This document shows, one piece after another, positions 41,004 to 41,742 of a DNA stretch of 41,742 nucleotides. Under the pieces are notes generated by a model, which saw only the letters and a list, made by a program, of their open reading frames with translations, did no database searches and was not told the DNA's origin. The position numbers were made by a program, and so were the translations under genes. Positions within the stretch are counted from its first letter, which is position 1, and every line of letters starts with the position of its first letter. The stretch comes from Prevotella sp. (GTDB lineage: Bacteria; Bacteroidota; Bacteroidia; Bacteroidales; Bacteroidaceae): positions 1-41,742 of the forward strand of contig JAFZIL010000098.1 of NCBI GenBank assembly GCA_017554385.1. The letters are read 5' to 3'.

Positions 41004-41742
41004 ATGAACATCCAATCAACTTTACACGGGTACAGAGTACAGTTCCTATATACCTTACATAGGATGATGCTTTCTGAAAATCTTCAGGAAGTTTTTGTGC
41101 CTGAGGGTAAGGAAGATTTGGATGTTTATGTTGATGGTGTCTTGAAGGAGTGTATTCAAGTGAAATGTCATGCAGGGACTTTGACGTATAGAGATTTATA
41201 TTCGACAGGAAGAAAGACATCATTATATGGAAGGGCAGTCGGTTCTCTTAGTGAGACCCCAGATGTAAAGATAAGAATTGTCTCCGTCAACGGGAAAATA
41301 AGTGACGAACTTACAGATAAAGCAAAACTGAAACGGAAACTGAAAGGGGATGCTGAACTGAAACTAAAAGAGCATGAAGCGAAGAAGCTTGCAAACATTA
41401 TTGATGCTACTGTTTTTGATGAACAGGAAATGCTCTCTGCGGTTTCTTTGGAGTTGAAATCAAGGTTTACAGAGATTGATGCGGTTTTAGGCATAAGACT
41501 ATTGACGCAATGGATTTATGAGGCTGCAGAACACGGAGAACGTCTAACAACAGAAAACTTGGAGCAAGTGATTCGGGCCATTGGTGTTTTCCAGTCTCAA
41601 ATGCAAGCATTCCATCATCAACTTGGTTATGCTATTGTTCCGCTATTCACGGAAAACGGCTTGGCTGGTTATGATGAGCAAGCCTTGTCGAATGAATTTT
41701 ATGATGGTGTTTCTGCAAAACCGGAACATATTATGGCCGGAC
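41004..41742 (+). CDS. PD-(D/E)xK nuclease-domain protein, probably STAND NTPase (partial)
   Basis: The first 246 residues of a protein that runs off the window. GYRVQFLYTLHRMM and EGKEDLDVYVDGVLKECIQVK form a restriction-like nuclease core (Glu-Asp-Leu-Asp, then QxK) as in Cap4/DUF4297-type dsDNA endonucleases. A helical region follows, ending NEFYDGVSAKPEHIMAG, which in my memory of Bacteroidetes homologues precedes a P-loop STAND NTPase; the P-loop itself lies outside. Such nuclease-STAND proteins (Avs-like) are anti-phage sensors. The start at 41004 is fixed by an in-frame stop 9 nt upstream. Confidence 0.7.
   Translation, partial: MNIQSTLHGYRVQFLYTLHRMMLSENLQEVFVPEGKEDLDVYVDGVLKECIQVKCHAGTLTYRDLYSTGRKTSLYGRAVGSLSETPDVKIRIVSVNGKISDELTDKAKLKRKLKGDAELKLKEHEAKKLANIIDATVFDEQEMLSAVSLELKSRFTEIDAVLGIRLLTQWIYEAAEHGERLTTENLEQVIRAIGVFQSQMQAFHHQLGYAIVPLFTENGLAGYDEQALSNEFYDGVSAKPEHIMAG

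Overview
The window looks like chromosome of a Bacteroidales bacterium, most likely Prevotella or a close relative. Promoters carry the Bacteroidetes -7 box (TAnnTTTG) instead of a sigma70-type -10 box, and Shine-Dalgarno sequences are mostly weak. The gene set fits: a PorD-type (DUF4835) protein, DUF4837 and DUF1015 proteins, a LutABC operon, and a sigma54-type regulator next to LptE, a TPR protein and SecG. No rRNA or tRNA gene is visible.

Positions 1-33.8 kb are core chromosome with balanced base composition and short operons. In order: a ferredoxin-fused aldo/keto reductase and an MgtC/SapB protein (+); a minus block of YigZ-like, DUF1015 and HIT proteins; an isolated Wza-family lipoprotein and glmS (+); carA-carB (+); fabD, a GH13 enzyme and porD, coupled by 1-nt overlaps (+); rpsA (+); a patatin-like protein and trmD (+). 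Then come minus blocks: an aldehyde dehydrogenase with lutA-lutB-lutC (lactaldehyde to lactate to pyruvate), menD, regulator/lptE-TPR-secG, and rlmN-DUF4837-pdxA. A secreted GH43 enzyme (+) closes the core. Hairpin terminators separate many of these units.

From about 33.8 kb the sequence becomes an accessory island: AT-rich, with unfamiliar genes, gene remnants and about 800 nt of non-coding repeats. It begins with a decayed DprA-like fragment touching the GH43 3' end, a polyvalent-type kinase, and an orphan C-terminal tail of an adenine methyltransferase joined to an unknown domain. After the repeat-rich spacer comes a plus-strand cluster that looks like an undescribed defence locus. It has a small protein interrupted by a repeat element, a 1196-aa UvrD-type helicase with two RpoA-CTD-like helix-hairpin-helix modules and a DUF1566/lectin-like C-terminus, a small orphan, a 203-aa protein of an uncharacterised family, and the start of a PD-(D/E)xK-nuclease (probably STAND) protein cut by the window edge.

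Three structural patterns are not explained by the genes. A 41-nt double-hairpin element sits in the same reading frame inside two unrelated genes, and every difference between the copies is in a loop or is compensatory. Tandem 7-bp repeats of different sequence recur at gene ends and inside carA and the GH43 gene. Two arrays of palindromes with an exact 22-bp period lie at about 2.0 kb and 35.5 kb.
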